From assembly GCA_051003795.1 (NCBI GenBank), contig JBPCKZ010000041.1:1-39921 (forward strand): 39,921 nucleotides of DNA, read 5' to 3'. The stretch is from JALYXS01 sp051003795 (GTDB lineage: Bacteria > Acidobacteriota > Terriglobia > Bryobacterales > Bryobacteraceae). This document shows, one piece after another, positions 32,437 to 39,921 of this stretch (the first letter of the stretch is position 1; each line of letters begins with the position of its first letter). The position numbers were made by a program, and so were the translations under genes. The notes beneath the pieces were generated by a model, which was given only the letters and a program-made list of their open reading frames with translations, did not search any database and was not told the DNA's origin.

Positions 32437-33828
32437 ATGATTCCCCGTAGAACTCTTCTGAAACAATCGGCGGCGGGCTTCGGCCTGCTTGGCCTTCGCA
32501 CCCTGCTCGCGAGCGAAACGGCGCCCGTTAACCCGCTCGCTCCCAAGACACCGCATTTCGCGCCCAAAGCGAAGCGCATCATTTTCCTGTTCATGCACGG
32601 CGGCCCGTCGAGCATCGATACGTTCGACCCGAAACCGCGGCTTGATGCGGACAATGGCAAGCCCGTCCCGTTCAAGCGCGGGCTCACGTTCGGCGAAGAC
32701 GGCGTGCGCGGGCTAATGAAATCGCCGTGGTCTTTCAAGCAATACGGGCAAAGCGGTATTCCGGTAAGCGAACTTTTCCCGAATGTCGCCGCGTGCGTCG
32801 ACGACCTCTGCGTGGTCCGTTCCATGGTCGGCGACGGCGTCGATCACGGCGCGGCGCTGCTGCAATTGCACACCGGCGTGTTCTCATTCCGCCGACCGAG
32901 CATGGGATCCTGGGCGCTGTATGGACTCGGGACGGAGAATCGGAATCTGCCCGGGTACATCACGATCAAGCCGACGCTCGGCCATGGCGGCCAGAACAAT
33001 TGGAGCTCGAGTTTTCTGCCGGGCGAGTATCAAGGCACGCCCATCGGCAACTCCGGCATGAAGGTCGAAGAGATCGAAAAAGAGCCGATGCCCTATCTGG
33101 TCTCGAAAGGCTTGTCTTCGGACAACCAGCGTTATGAGCTGGACATGATCCAGAAGATAAACCGGCGGCATGCGGAGGCCAACGATAACGATCCCGATTT
33201 GGAGGCTCGCATCGGCGCGTTGGAGTTGGCCTTCCGCATGCAAATGACCGCGCCCGAGGCGTTCGACGTCGCGAAAGAATCGGATGCGGTGAAGAAGCTC
33301 TACGGTTTGGATAACGACGTAACGAAAGACTTCGGGTGGCAATGTCTGCTCGCGCGACGGCTTTCCGAACGCGGCGTGCGATTCGTGCAATGCTCGCACA
33401 GCTACAAGTGGGATCAGCACACGGAATTGTTCAAGTTGCATACGAAAAACGCGGCGGAAGTGGACAAGCCGATCGCCGGGCTTCTGAAAGATTTGAAGTC
33501 GCGCGGTTTGTTGAAGGACACGCTGGTCGTCTGGGGCGGGGAATTCGGCCGCACTCCCTGGGCGCAGGGATCCGACGGCCGCGATCACAATCCATACGGC
33601 TACACGATGTGGATGGCGGGGGCGGGCGTGAAGCCGGGCTTCATCTACGGCGCGACGGATGAATTCGGATACCACGCGGTCGAGAACCGGATGCACATTC
33701 ACGATTTGCACGCGACTATTTTGAACTTGATGGGTCTCGACCATGAGCGGCTGACCTATCGATACGCGGGCCGCAACTTCCGCCTTACCGACGTGGCTGG
33801 AACGGTCGCGAAGGGGATTATCGCCTGA
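32437..33828 (+). CDS. DUF1501 family secreted protein, copy 2
   Basis: The 463-residue protein starts MIPRRTLLKQSAAGFGLLGL, another Tat-like leader, 30 bases after copy 1. The same blocks appear: RIIFLFMHGGPSSIDTFDPKP, VVRSMVGDGVDHGAALLQ, GSWALYGLGTENRNLPGY, FVQCSHSYKWDQHTELF, VVWGGEFGRTPWAQGSDGRDHN and HIHDLHATILNLMGLDHERLTY. The two copies have the same domain order and length but differ through most variable segments, so this is an old duplication or two separate recruitments, not a recent tandem copy. It pairs with the DUF1549/1553 gene starting one base after its stop codon. Confidence 0.94.
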   Translation: MIPRRTLLKQSAAGFGLLGLRTLLASETAPVNPLAPKTPHFAPKAKRIIFLFMHGGPSSIDTFDPKPRLDADNGKPVPFKRGLTFGEDGVRGLMKSPWSFKQYGQSGIPVSELFPNVAACVDDLCVVRSMVGDGVDHGAALLQLHTGVFSFRRPSMGSWALYGLGTENRNLPGYITIKPTLGHGGQNNWSSSFLPGEYQGTPIGNSGMKVEEIEKEPMPYLVSKGLSSDNQRYELDMIQKINRRHAEANDNDPDLEARIGALELAFRMQMTAPEAFDVAKESDAVKKLYGLDNDVTKDFGWQCLLARRLSERGVRFVQCSHSYKWDQHTELFKLHTKNAAEVDKPIAGLLKDLKSRGLLKDTLVVWGGEFGRTPWAQGSDGRDHNPYGYTMWMAGAGVKPGFIYGATDEFGYHAVENRMHIHDLHATILNLMGLDHERLTYRYAGRNFRLTDVAGTVAKGIIA

Positions 33829-33829
33829 G

Positions 33830-36544
33830 ATGAGGTTCCTTTTAGCGTGCCTCTTGACCGCGCCGTCGCTTGCGCAAACCGCGGACAATGAATTCTTCGA
33901 GAAACAAGTCCGGCCGATTTTCGTTTCGAAGTGTATTGCATGCCACGGGGCGAAAATGCAAATGGCGGGCCTGAACTTTTCTTCGTCCGAAGGCTTCGCG
34001 CATTCCTCCGACGCGGTCGTGAAGGGCGACCCGGCGCAAAGCCGGCTGTATCGTGCCGTCGGCTACGACGACACGATCAAGATGCCTCCAACCGGGAAGC
34101 TTCCAGCCGCGGACATCGCAACGCTGAAGAAATGGATTGAGATGGGCGCGCCTTGGCCGAAAGATGCCGCGGCATCCGCGGCGCCTGCCACTTCCGGCAA
34201 AAAGATCACCGCGCAAGATCGCCAGTTCTGGGCGTTTCAACCGGTCCGCGATTACGCGCCGCCGCCGGTCAAGAACGCCTCGTGGGTAAAGACGCCGATT
34301 GACCGCTTCATTCTCGCGAAGCTGGAAGAAAAGCAGATCCGTCCGGCTTCTCCCGCCTCCAAACTTACGCTTCTCCGCCGCGTCTTTTACGATTTGATTG
34401 GCCTGCCGCCTACCCCGAAAGAAATCGAAAGTTTTCTGGCGGACAAGTCTCCCGATGCGTATGCGAAAGTGGTCGACCGGCTGCTCGCGTCGCCCCGGTA
34501 CGGCGAACAATGGGGCCGCCACTGGCTCGACGTCGCGCGCTACGCCGATTCGACCGGCATGGACGAGGATCACATCTATCCCGATGCGTGGCGCTATCGC
34601 GATTACGTCGTGAAAGCGTTCAACGACGATCTTCCCTACAACCGCTTCGTGATGGAACAGATGGCCGGAGATCTCTTACCCGCTAATAACGAAAGCGAGC
34701 GTCGGCGGGGCATTATCGCGACCGGTTTTCTGGCGCTCGGCCCCAAGCCGCTGGCGCAGCAGGATCGCGTGCAGATGATTTACGACGTGGTGGATGAGCA
34801 GATCGATACGACTTCGAAGGCGTTCATGGGTCTTACCGTCGCGTGCGCGCGCTGCCATGACCACAAGTTCGACCCGATCTTGACGAGGGATTATTACGCC
34901 ATGGCGGGCATGTTCGCGAGCACCCAGGATTTCCGCAACCTGGGCCGGCCCGGCTCCGTTTCGTACATCTACTATGCGCCGCTCGATCCGGCAGCTTATG
35001 CCGAATATCAGGCGCATCGCTGGCGCATGTACGGCAAGCAGCTCGAAATGGAAGAGGCGCTCGGCGAAGATCAAGCACGCGATAACGCGCTGCTTCGTCC
35101 GAAAATCGCGGACCTGTTGACGGCTGCCTGGGCGGTGCACGCGAAGGGCGTGAAGCCGGAGACCATGCAGGTCGAAAGATTTGTGCACTGGCTCGAAACC
35201 TCGGACGAAAAAGCGCCCAAGGGTTACCTGAAGAACTGGTTCGAGGCCACGGACGCAAACATTGCGCAAGTTGCCCGCGAGTATCAAGAAAGCTACGCCA
35301 AAGCGGCGGCCAAATGGGACGAACGGATGGAGAAGTGGCGGGCGCGCTTCGCGACCGAGGTGGCGCAGGATCGCGATATCCCCGAGCGTCCGAAACCCAA
35401 TGCCGAAGATTTCCCATTCTTCGCGGCGGCGGCGTTCAACGACGGCCCAATGGTGTTGCCGGATAGCGCGCGGGTGGCCGAATTGCGGAACGAGTGGAAG
35501 GAATTGCAACAGTCGCTTCCGCCCGAGCCTGCGATGGCGAGCGCGGTTCGCGAAGGCGCGCCCGTGGAGCAGCACGTATTTCTCCACGGCGATCATCACA
35601 ATCAGGGTGAGCCCGTCGCGAAGATTTTTCCGATTGTGCTGGCGGGCGATTCGCAGAAGCCCGTCGATAAGGGCAGCGGGCGCCTGGAATTCGCGAAATG
35701 GCTGGCCGGCCCCGATCACCCGCTTACCGCGCGAGTGATGGCGAACCGCATCTGGCAGTGGCATTTCGGCGAAGCTCTGGTGCGGACGCCGAACAATTGG
35801 GGCAAGACCGGTGAAGCGCCGGTCCAGGCCGAGCTGCTCGATTACCTCGCCAGGAGATTCGTTGAAAGCGGCTGGTCGGTGAAGGCGATGCACCGCATGA
35901 TTTTGCTTTCGAGCACTTACCGGATGAGCGCCGAATCCACGAAAGAAGCGCGCGAGGCCGATCCCTCGAACCGGCTGTGCTCGCGTTTCAACCGCGTGCG
36001 CATGTCGGTCGAGCAGATCCGCGATACGATTCTGGCGCTCGATGGGAACCTGGATACGACCATGGGCGGATCGCTATTGCCCTCGGACCCTCCGGAAAAG
36101 GGCAAGCGGCGGAAAACGGATGTTGAGGAGTTGACGCGCCGCACCCTGTACATTCCAGTGAGGCGCGGCAGCGTTCCGACGCTCCTTTCGACGTTCGACT
36201 ACGGCGACGCGACCACGCCCAGCGACGGCAGGGCTCGAACGAATGTGGCGCCGCAGGCCCTGTTCATCATGAATAGCGGCTTCGTCGCGGCAAGATCGCG
36301 GGGGTTTGCGAAGCGGTTGCTGGACGACGCGGGATTGACGGACGCGCAACGCGTGGAGCGCGCTTATATGATGGCGCTGACGCGCCGTCCGGCCGCGGAC
36401 GAGATGGATTCGGCGTTGAGCTACGTCGCGAGTATCGAGCGCCGCGTGACGGAGCGCGTGACGGAGAAGGATGCGCGCCTGGCGGCATGGCAGAGTCTAT
36501 GCCACGTGCTGATCTCGACGAACGAATTTCTGTATTTAAACTGA
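33830..36544 (+). CDS. Secreted DUF1549/DUF1553 protein with cytochrome-c-like motif, no LamG insert
   Basis: The 904-residue protein has a short signal peptide (MRFLLACLLTAPSLAQ). The N-terminal heme motif CIACH (Cys35, Cys38, His39) is followed by IKMPPTGKL. DUF1549 blocks are DLIGLPPTPKEIESFLA and YADSTGMDEDHIYPDAWRYRDY, with a second heme motif CARCH at 339-343 in ACARCHDHKFDPI. A charged helical middle follows (about 400-560, EYQESYAKAAAKWDERMEKW). DUF1553 is at about 620-890 (HPLTARVMANRIWQWHFGEAL, MHRMILLSSTYRMSAES, NVAPQALFIMNSGFV). Compared with the 1014-residue relative upstream, the LamG-like insert is missing, so the two large proteins probably meet different ligands. It closes the four-gene co-directional block and is followed after 23 bases by a convergent peptidase gene. 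Confidence 0.93.
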   Translation: MRFLLACLLTAPSLAQTADNEFFEKQVRPIFVSKCIACHGAKMQMAGLNFSSSEGFAHSSDAVVKGDPAQSRLYRAVGYDDTIKMPPTGKLPAADIATLKKWIEMGAPWPKDAAASAAPATSGKKITAQDRQFWAFQPVRDYAPPPVKNASWVKTPIDRFILAKLEEKQIRPASPASKLTLLRRVFYDLIGLPPTPKEIESFLADKSPDAYAKVVDRLLASPRYGEQWGRHWLDVARYADSTGMDEDHIYPDAWRYRDYVVKAFNDDLPYNRFVMEQMAGDLLPANNESERRRGIIATGFLALGPKPLAQQDRVQMIYDVVDEQIDTTSKAFMGLTVACARCHDHKFDPILTRDYYAMAGMFASTQDFRNLGRPGSVSYIYYAPLDPAAYAEYQAHRWRMYGKQLEMEEALGEDQARDNALLRPKIADLLTAAWAVHAKGVKPETMQVERFVHWLETSDEKAPKGYLKNWFEATDANIAQVAREYQESYAKAAAKWDERMEKWRARFATEVAQDRDIPERPKPNAEDFPFFAAAAFNDGPMVLPDSARVAELRNEWKELQQSLPPEPAMASAVREGAPVEQHVFLHGDHHNQGEPVAKIFPIVLAGDSQKPVDKGSGRLEFAKWLAGPDHPLTARVMANRIWQWHFGEALVRTPNNWGKTGEAPVQAELLDYLARRFVESGWSVKAMHRMILLSSTYRMSAESTKEAREADPSNRLCSRFNRVRMSVEQIRDTILALDGNLDTTMGGSLLPSDPPEKGKRRKTDVEELTRRTLYIPVRRGSVPTLLSTFDYGDATTPSDGRARTNVAPQALFIMNSGFVAARSRGFAKRLLDDAGLTDAQRVERAYMMALTRRPAADEMDSALSYVASIERRVTERVTEKDARLAAWQSLCHVLISTNEFLYLN

Positions 36545-36567
36545 ATTGTCCGGATGGCGCGGCCCGG

Positions 36568-39243
36568 TTACTCCGCCAGTTCCGAGGTCATCGTCGCGCC
36601 ACCCATCGCCGGCATTACCGCCGATACCTTCACTGGTTTGTGGGAATCTTTCGCGATCCACACGGTTGACTTATCCGCTCCGCCATCACCCGGCGTAAGC
36701 TCCACCTTGAAGGCTTCGAAGGTTCCAGCCGGTACGGTCACGCTCTCGGACCCGACAACCTTCAGGGCCATCAGCTTGACTTTTTGTTTTTGCAAATCGA
36801 GATCGCGGAACGACGTTGTGTAACCCTCGGCGAGTGGCAGGCACGCAATCGAGAGATGCGCGCCGGGACCGCTGGCGAACAACTCGCCGCCCAGGTCCGC
36901 TGAAATGGGCTTCTCCTGGCCGTTCATATTCATGAAGCCAACCGCCTTATTGCCGCTGAAATCGAGCGAAACGATATTTGCTCCCTGTTTGGCGCTCCGC
37001 TTTCGAACAGTAAGAGTTTTTCCGTCCAACGTGGCTTCGTCGGTTGCGGGACCCATCGGCGTATCCACGGAATCGGTTACGATCCACGAACCGTTTTCAT
37101 CCTTGACGGTGGTGGTCTGCTTCAAAGCCATTTCGCGCCCGCCCAGCGCGATTTTCGAGTTGTATTTGTAAGTGCCCGATTGCAGATCGCGCACCGGCTT
37201 CGGCGCCGTCACCGCCGCCGCGTCCAGCTTCTTCGTGAGCGTTACCGATTTGGGATCGACCGTGATCTCCTTTAAGCGCGCGACCACTTCGGGAGTTCCG
37301 CCTTCCTGATAACGGCCGTCGAGGTGCTTCGCGAGAAACTTCTCCGCGGCCATATACATGGCCATATTGTTTACGGGCCGCTGAAATCCGTGTCCTTCGT
37401 CGGGCGCAAGCAGGTATTCGACGGCGAAACCGCGATCCCGCAAAGCAACCACGATCTGCTCAGCCTCGCCACGATTCACGCGTGGATCGTTCGCGCCCTG
37501 GACCACCAGCAGCGGCGTTTTGATCTTAGCGGCTTGCGTTAATGGCGATCGTTCCTTCAACCACGCTTTCCCTTCCGGCGTGCCCGCGTCGGCCATGCGG
37601 GCGTACATGATCTTGCGCCCTGCCTCCCAATAAGGCGGAATGGCGTCAAGCAAGGTATTCAAGTTCGACGGACCCACGATATCGACCGCCGCGCGATAGA
37701 GATCCGGCGTGAATGCCACGCCGGCGAGCGTCGCGTAGCCGCCGTAGGAACCGCCGAGAATGCCCACCCGTTTCGGGTCCGCGATACCCTGCGCCACCAA
37801 ATAGTTCACCCCCGTGGTCAGATCGTCCTGCATCTTCCGGCCCCACTCTCCGTTGCCGGCGTTCAGAAACTTCTTTCCGAAACCGGTCGAGCCGCGAAAA
37901 TTCGGCATCAGAACCGCATAACCGCGGTTCGCGAAAAACTGGGCGAGGCTGTTATATCCCCACATGTCGCGCGCCCAAGGTCCCCCGTGCGGGATTACAA
38001 GCGCCGGGAGATCTTTGCCAGGCACGCCCTTTGGCAACGTTAAATAAGCGGGAATTTCCAGGCCATCGGAAGATTTATAGCGCACCGTCCGCATGGACGC
38101 GAGATCCGCGCGTGGAAGTTTCTCCCGCACCTTATATTGCAGGGTCAGTTTTCGCGGCTGCCGGTCAAACAGGTACGTCTCGCCCGGTTCGGTATCGCCG
38201 TACGCCGTGACGAGCCACAGCCGCTCGTCGAGCGTGTGAGAGCCGAGTCCGATTTCCTTTCCGGGAAGCTGCTTCTGAAGCCATCGATAGTCCGCTTCCA
38301 GCGTTTTGTCCCGGAAATACCGCCGCGTGCGCTCGTCCGTGTATGTGGTCAACATCAGGTCGTCGGTCTTTTCCGAAAAGAGGGCCGAGCCGAAATCTAC
38401 GCGCTTCAAAGGGTCGGATTCCACCGTCTCGCCGCGGCTCGTCGCGGGATCGAACAGAACCAGCGAGACGAGGTTGACGTCGTCGCCCTTGTTGGTTTCG
38501 AGGTAGACGCGCTTGCCGTCTTTGTGGAATCGGACGGGTCCGCAACTTTCAAACACGCCGCAGCTATAGACCTTGGTGAAACCGGCGGGGTCCACGCGCA
38601 GGATTTCCTGGTCGCCGTTATCCGTCACGCGCATCGCGAGGCGAAGCTGGCCGCTAAGATCCATGAACCAGCCGGCGATCCGTTCGGTGTTCTTGCGGAT
38701 CAGCGTGCGCTCGCCGGTCGAAATCCTGAGCTTGTAGAGATCGTGCCAAGCCTTGTCGCGATCGTTGAGTCCGATGTAAACAATGTCGGGATCGTTTTTG
38801 GGAGCGCTGTAGAGCTGAACCACCACCCCTTTCAGGCCCGTCATGTCGCGCGATGGCGGGGCGTCGGAGCCGGTAGGCGCGGATGCCGCCGGATCGACCG
38901 CGAAAACGTTGAAATTCTCGTCGCCGTCGTTATCTTTGACGTAGAGGATGTACTTGTCGTCGCGGCTCCAAAGATAGCCGGCCACGGGACGTTTCGTTTC
39001 GGTGGTAAGCAGCTTCGCGGAATCGAACGGCTCGCCGGTCTTTTTCACCCAGACGTTGCGCGTGGATTTCCACGGTTTGACAAAGGCAAGATACTTTCCG
39101 TCCGGTGAGATCTGGGGAGCGATGATTTCAGGATCGCCGAAGAGCAACTGGCGATCGATCAGGGGCGGCAAGCCCGGCGTGGCGGCGTTCAGAGAAGACA
39201 TCAGGATGACGGCACAAGGCAGTATTCGGCGCGCGTGTGGCAT
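36568..39243 (-). CDS. S9 family prolyl-oligopeptidase-type peptidase with extra C-terminal beta domain
   Basis: The 891-residue exported enzyme has a signal peptide (MPHARRILPCAVILMSSLNA). Residues about 35-400 form the beta-propeller with PQISPDGKYLAFVK and WSRDDKYILYVKDND. An alpha/beta hydrolase domain covers about 410-670, with oxyanion-type PHGGPWARD, nucleophile Ser499 in ILGGSYGGYATL, Asp586 in GANDPRVNRGEAEQ and His618 in DEGHGF; the triad is intact. Residues about 700-891 are an added beta-rich region (TYKYNSKIALGGREMALKQTT, VTVPAGTFEAFKVELTPGDG) that looks like the DUF3108 class. Most S9 relatives stop near 670-700, so this is a fusion. It converges on the cytochrome-type block. 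Confidence 0.93.
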   Translation of the reverse strand: MPHARRILPCAVILMSSLNAATPGLPPLIDRQLLFGDPEIIAPQISPDGKYLAFVKPWKSTRNVWVKKTGEPFDSAKLLTTETKRPVAGYLWSRDDKYILYVKDNDGDENFNVFAVDPAASAPTGSDAPPSRDMTGLKGVVVQLYSAPKNDPDIVYIGLNDRDKAWHDLYKLRISTGERTLIRKNTERIAGWFMDLSGQLRLAMRVTDNGDQEILRVDPAGFTKVYSCGVFESCGPVRFHKDGKRVYLETNKGDDVNLVSLVLFDPATSRGETVESDPLKRVDFGSALFSEKTDDLMLTTYTDERTRRYFRDKTLEADYRWLQKQLPGKEIGLGSHTLDERLWLVTAYGDTEPGETYLFDRQPRKLTLQYKVREKLPRADLASMRTVRYKSSDGLEIPAYLTLPKGVPGKDLPALVIPHGGPWARDMWGYNSLAQFFANRGYAVLMPNFRGSTGFGKKFLNAGNGEWGRKMQDDLTTGVNYLVAQGIADPKRVGILGGSYGGYATLAGVAFTPDLYRAAVDIVGPSNLNTLLDAIPPYWEAGRKIMYARMADAGTPEGKAWLKERSPLTQAAKIKTPLLVVQGANDPRVNRGEAEQIVVALRDRGFAVEYLLAPDEGHGFQRPVNNMAMYMAAEKFLAKHLDGRYQEGGTPEVVARLKEITVDPKSVTLTKKLDAAAVTAPKPVRDLQSGTYKYNSKIALGGREMALKQTTTVKDENGSWIVTDSVDTPMGPATDEATLDGKTLTVRKRSAKQGANIVSLDFSGNKAVGFMNMNGQEKPISADLGGELFASGPGAHLSIACLPLAEGYTTSFRDLDLQKQKVKLMALKVVGSESVTVPAGTFEAFKVELTPGDGGADKSTVWIAKDSHKPVKVSAVMPAMGGATMTSELAE

Positions 39244-39269
39244 GGTGTCCTCATTTTACGATTCTTTGG

Positions 39270-39629
39270 CTACTTACGTCGCGGCGAATGCTGTTCATGC
39301 GACATTGCGCGCGAAGCCTCGCAGGTCCGGCGTTTATATACGACCGCCGACGGTAACTCCACGCGATCGAAATCTATATAGCGCTCACGTATTGCCGGAC
39401 CGCCGGCGCAATCAAAGCACACGACCGCGCACGCATCGTCGTGCGGCACGGTCATGTGAAAGAACTGCACGCGGGAGTTCGTTTCGCGAACCATCTGAAG
39501 CGGATATTCGAGAGCCGAAGCCGCGTAATCGATTCCCACGCGGAGACAGCCGCTCTCCCGAACCAATCGCACCGCTTCTTTGTATTGCGGGATCACTCCG
39601 AGAACGCGATGAGCGCGGCCTGTGCCCAA
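39270..39629 (-). pseudogene. Frameshifted continuation of the membrane protein at the window edge
   Basis: This frame encodes RVLGVIPQYKEAVRLVRESG, then CLRVGIDYAASALEYPLQMV and, further on, FFHMTVPHDDACAVVCFD, plausible soluble C-terminal sequence of a membrane glycosyltransferase-like protein. It has no start of its own near its natural beginning: the ATG at 39722 lies antisense-like over the membrane segment in another frame. It begins exactly where the upstream membrane frame ends in a stop at 39593. A one-base slip would join the two into one protein. It may be a pseudogene, a sequencing error or a true separate gene. The stop lies 26 bases before the S9 peptidase ATG. Confidence 0.5.
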
Positions 39630-39921
39630 CGCGGCAGCAGAAATTCCGCGAGCAACAGAACGAACGCCGCGAAAATCCCAGCGTAAAGCAATGCCCAACG
39701 TCCCCAGCGCCCGGCGTACCATGCCAACGGCGGAAATGCGGCCATGAGCAGCAGCGTGTGAGCCAGATTCGGCGCCAGCGCCTCATGCATTGAACTTTGC
39801 GGGATTCCAAAGGCGCATCCCCAATAGGTTGTTGCCGGATCGTTTAACGGAATGCGTAGCTTCCGGTGGGCCGCGGCAGTGAGCCGGTAAACATCGCGGT
39901 CCCAGGCTGTATTGGCGCTGC
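39593..39921 (-). CDS. Partial integral membrane protein (N-terminus outside the window)
   Basis: About 108 codons are visible, entering from the right edge. The frame shows a polar stretch (DRDVYRLTAAAHRKLRIPLN, then TYWGCAFGIP) followed by two strong hydrophobic helices (ALAPNLAHTLLLMAAFPPLAW and WALLYAGIFAAFVLLLAEFLL) and ends ALIAFSE. This form is seen in the C-terminal half of ArnT-like or glycosyltransferase-39-like membrane proteins, but too little is visible to name a family. The frame stops at 39593, yet likely coding sequence continues in a different frame, so the gene may be broken. Confidence 0.6.
   Translation of the reverse strand, partial: SANTAWDRDVYRLTAAAHRKLRIPLNDPATTYWGCAFGIPQSSMHEALAPNLAHTLLLMAAFPPLAWYAGRWGRWALLYAGIFAAFVLLLAEFLLPRWAQAALIAFSE

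Noticed and set aside
38137..39108. 323-residue plus-strand frame
   Set aside because: Antisense to the S9 peptidase propeller; no family features.
1..39921. CRISPR array, tRNA, rRNA, insertion sequence
   Set aside because: No regularly spaced repeats, cloverleaf-type sequence, rRNA block or transposase-like frame was seen on either strand; weak RNA genes could still be missed by eye.

Overview
The window (about 60% G+C by eye, densely coded on both strands) looks like a chromosome segment of an acidobacterium of the Solibacter/Bryobacter type. The strongest pointer is the secreted NHL-repeat protein at 11570-14635. It ends in the roughly 215-residue domain known as TIGR03437, which is characteristic of that group. 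The BlaI/M56 sensor pair, the paired DUF1549/DUF1553 and DUF1501 secreted proteins, the Uma2 pair and the futalosine-pathway enzyme MqnA fit the same assignment. I see no rRNA, tRNA, CRISPR array, transposase or phage gene, and no gap over 300 bases without a gene.

Layout. 1-1374 (minus): a truncated BlaR1-like M56 sensor peptidase and its BlaI-like repressor, with a candidate operator. 1507-1995 (plus): two small four-cysteine proteins. 2004-8020 (minus): an ornithine cyclodeaminase/mu-crystallin family protein, an ABC-F ATPase, an orphan gluconate 2-dehydrogenase subunit 3-like protein, a CPBP membrane protease, a dGTPase and a TPR membrane protein. 8135-11602 (plus): MerR regulator, gatB, bcp peroxiredoxin, VOC protein, a two-hairpin dispersed-type repeat and an FmdE-like protein. 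11570-14635 (minus): the NHL/TIGR03437 protein. 14800-16702 (plus): a glycine-zipper stress protein, mqnA and a DUF488 gene that lacks a normal start codon. 16739-23182 (minus): one tight transcription unit running hemC, cobA-hemD fusion, lipoprotein, geranylgeranyl-reductase-type flavoprotein, two Uma2 copies, hemL. Most of its junctions overlap by four bases. 23331-23713 (minus): an intact BrnA antitoxin with a decapitated BrnT toxin. 23741-27879 (minus): a four-gene unit of class III aminotransferase, type III polyketide synthase, FAD oxidoreductase and YceI lipid-binding protein. 27980-36544 (plus): a mirrored block DUF1549/1553 - DUF1501 - DUF1501 - DUF1549/1553, whose large members carry two CxxCH motifs each. 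36568-39243 (minus): an S9 peptidase with an extra C-terminal domain. 39270-39921 (minus): a membrane protein that runs off the window and appears frameshifted.

How the genes work together. The heme unit supplies tetrapyrrole synthesis from glutamate-1-semialdehyde (hemL) and from porphobilinogen through uroporphyrinogen III to the siroheme branch (hemC, cobA-hemD). No hemA or hemB is in view. The best candidate for an undescribed system is the aminotransferase/type III PKS/FAD oxidoreductase/YceI unit. It resembles bacterial phenolic-lipid operons but has an aminotransferase and a periplasmic lipid-binding protein in place of the usual methyltransferase. The four-gene cytochrome-type block is a secreted, probably extracytoplasmic system of unknown substrate.

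All functions are read from sequence motifs without database searches. Translational starts were reassigned in many places, often to GTG, TTG or possibly CTG, from overlaps, ribosome-binding sites and family N-termini.
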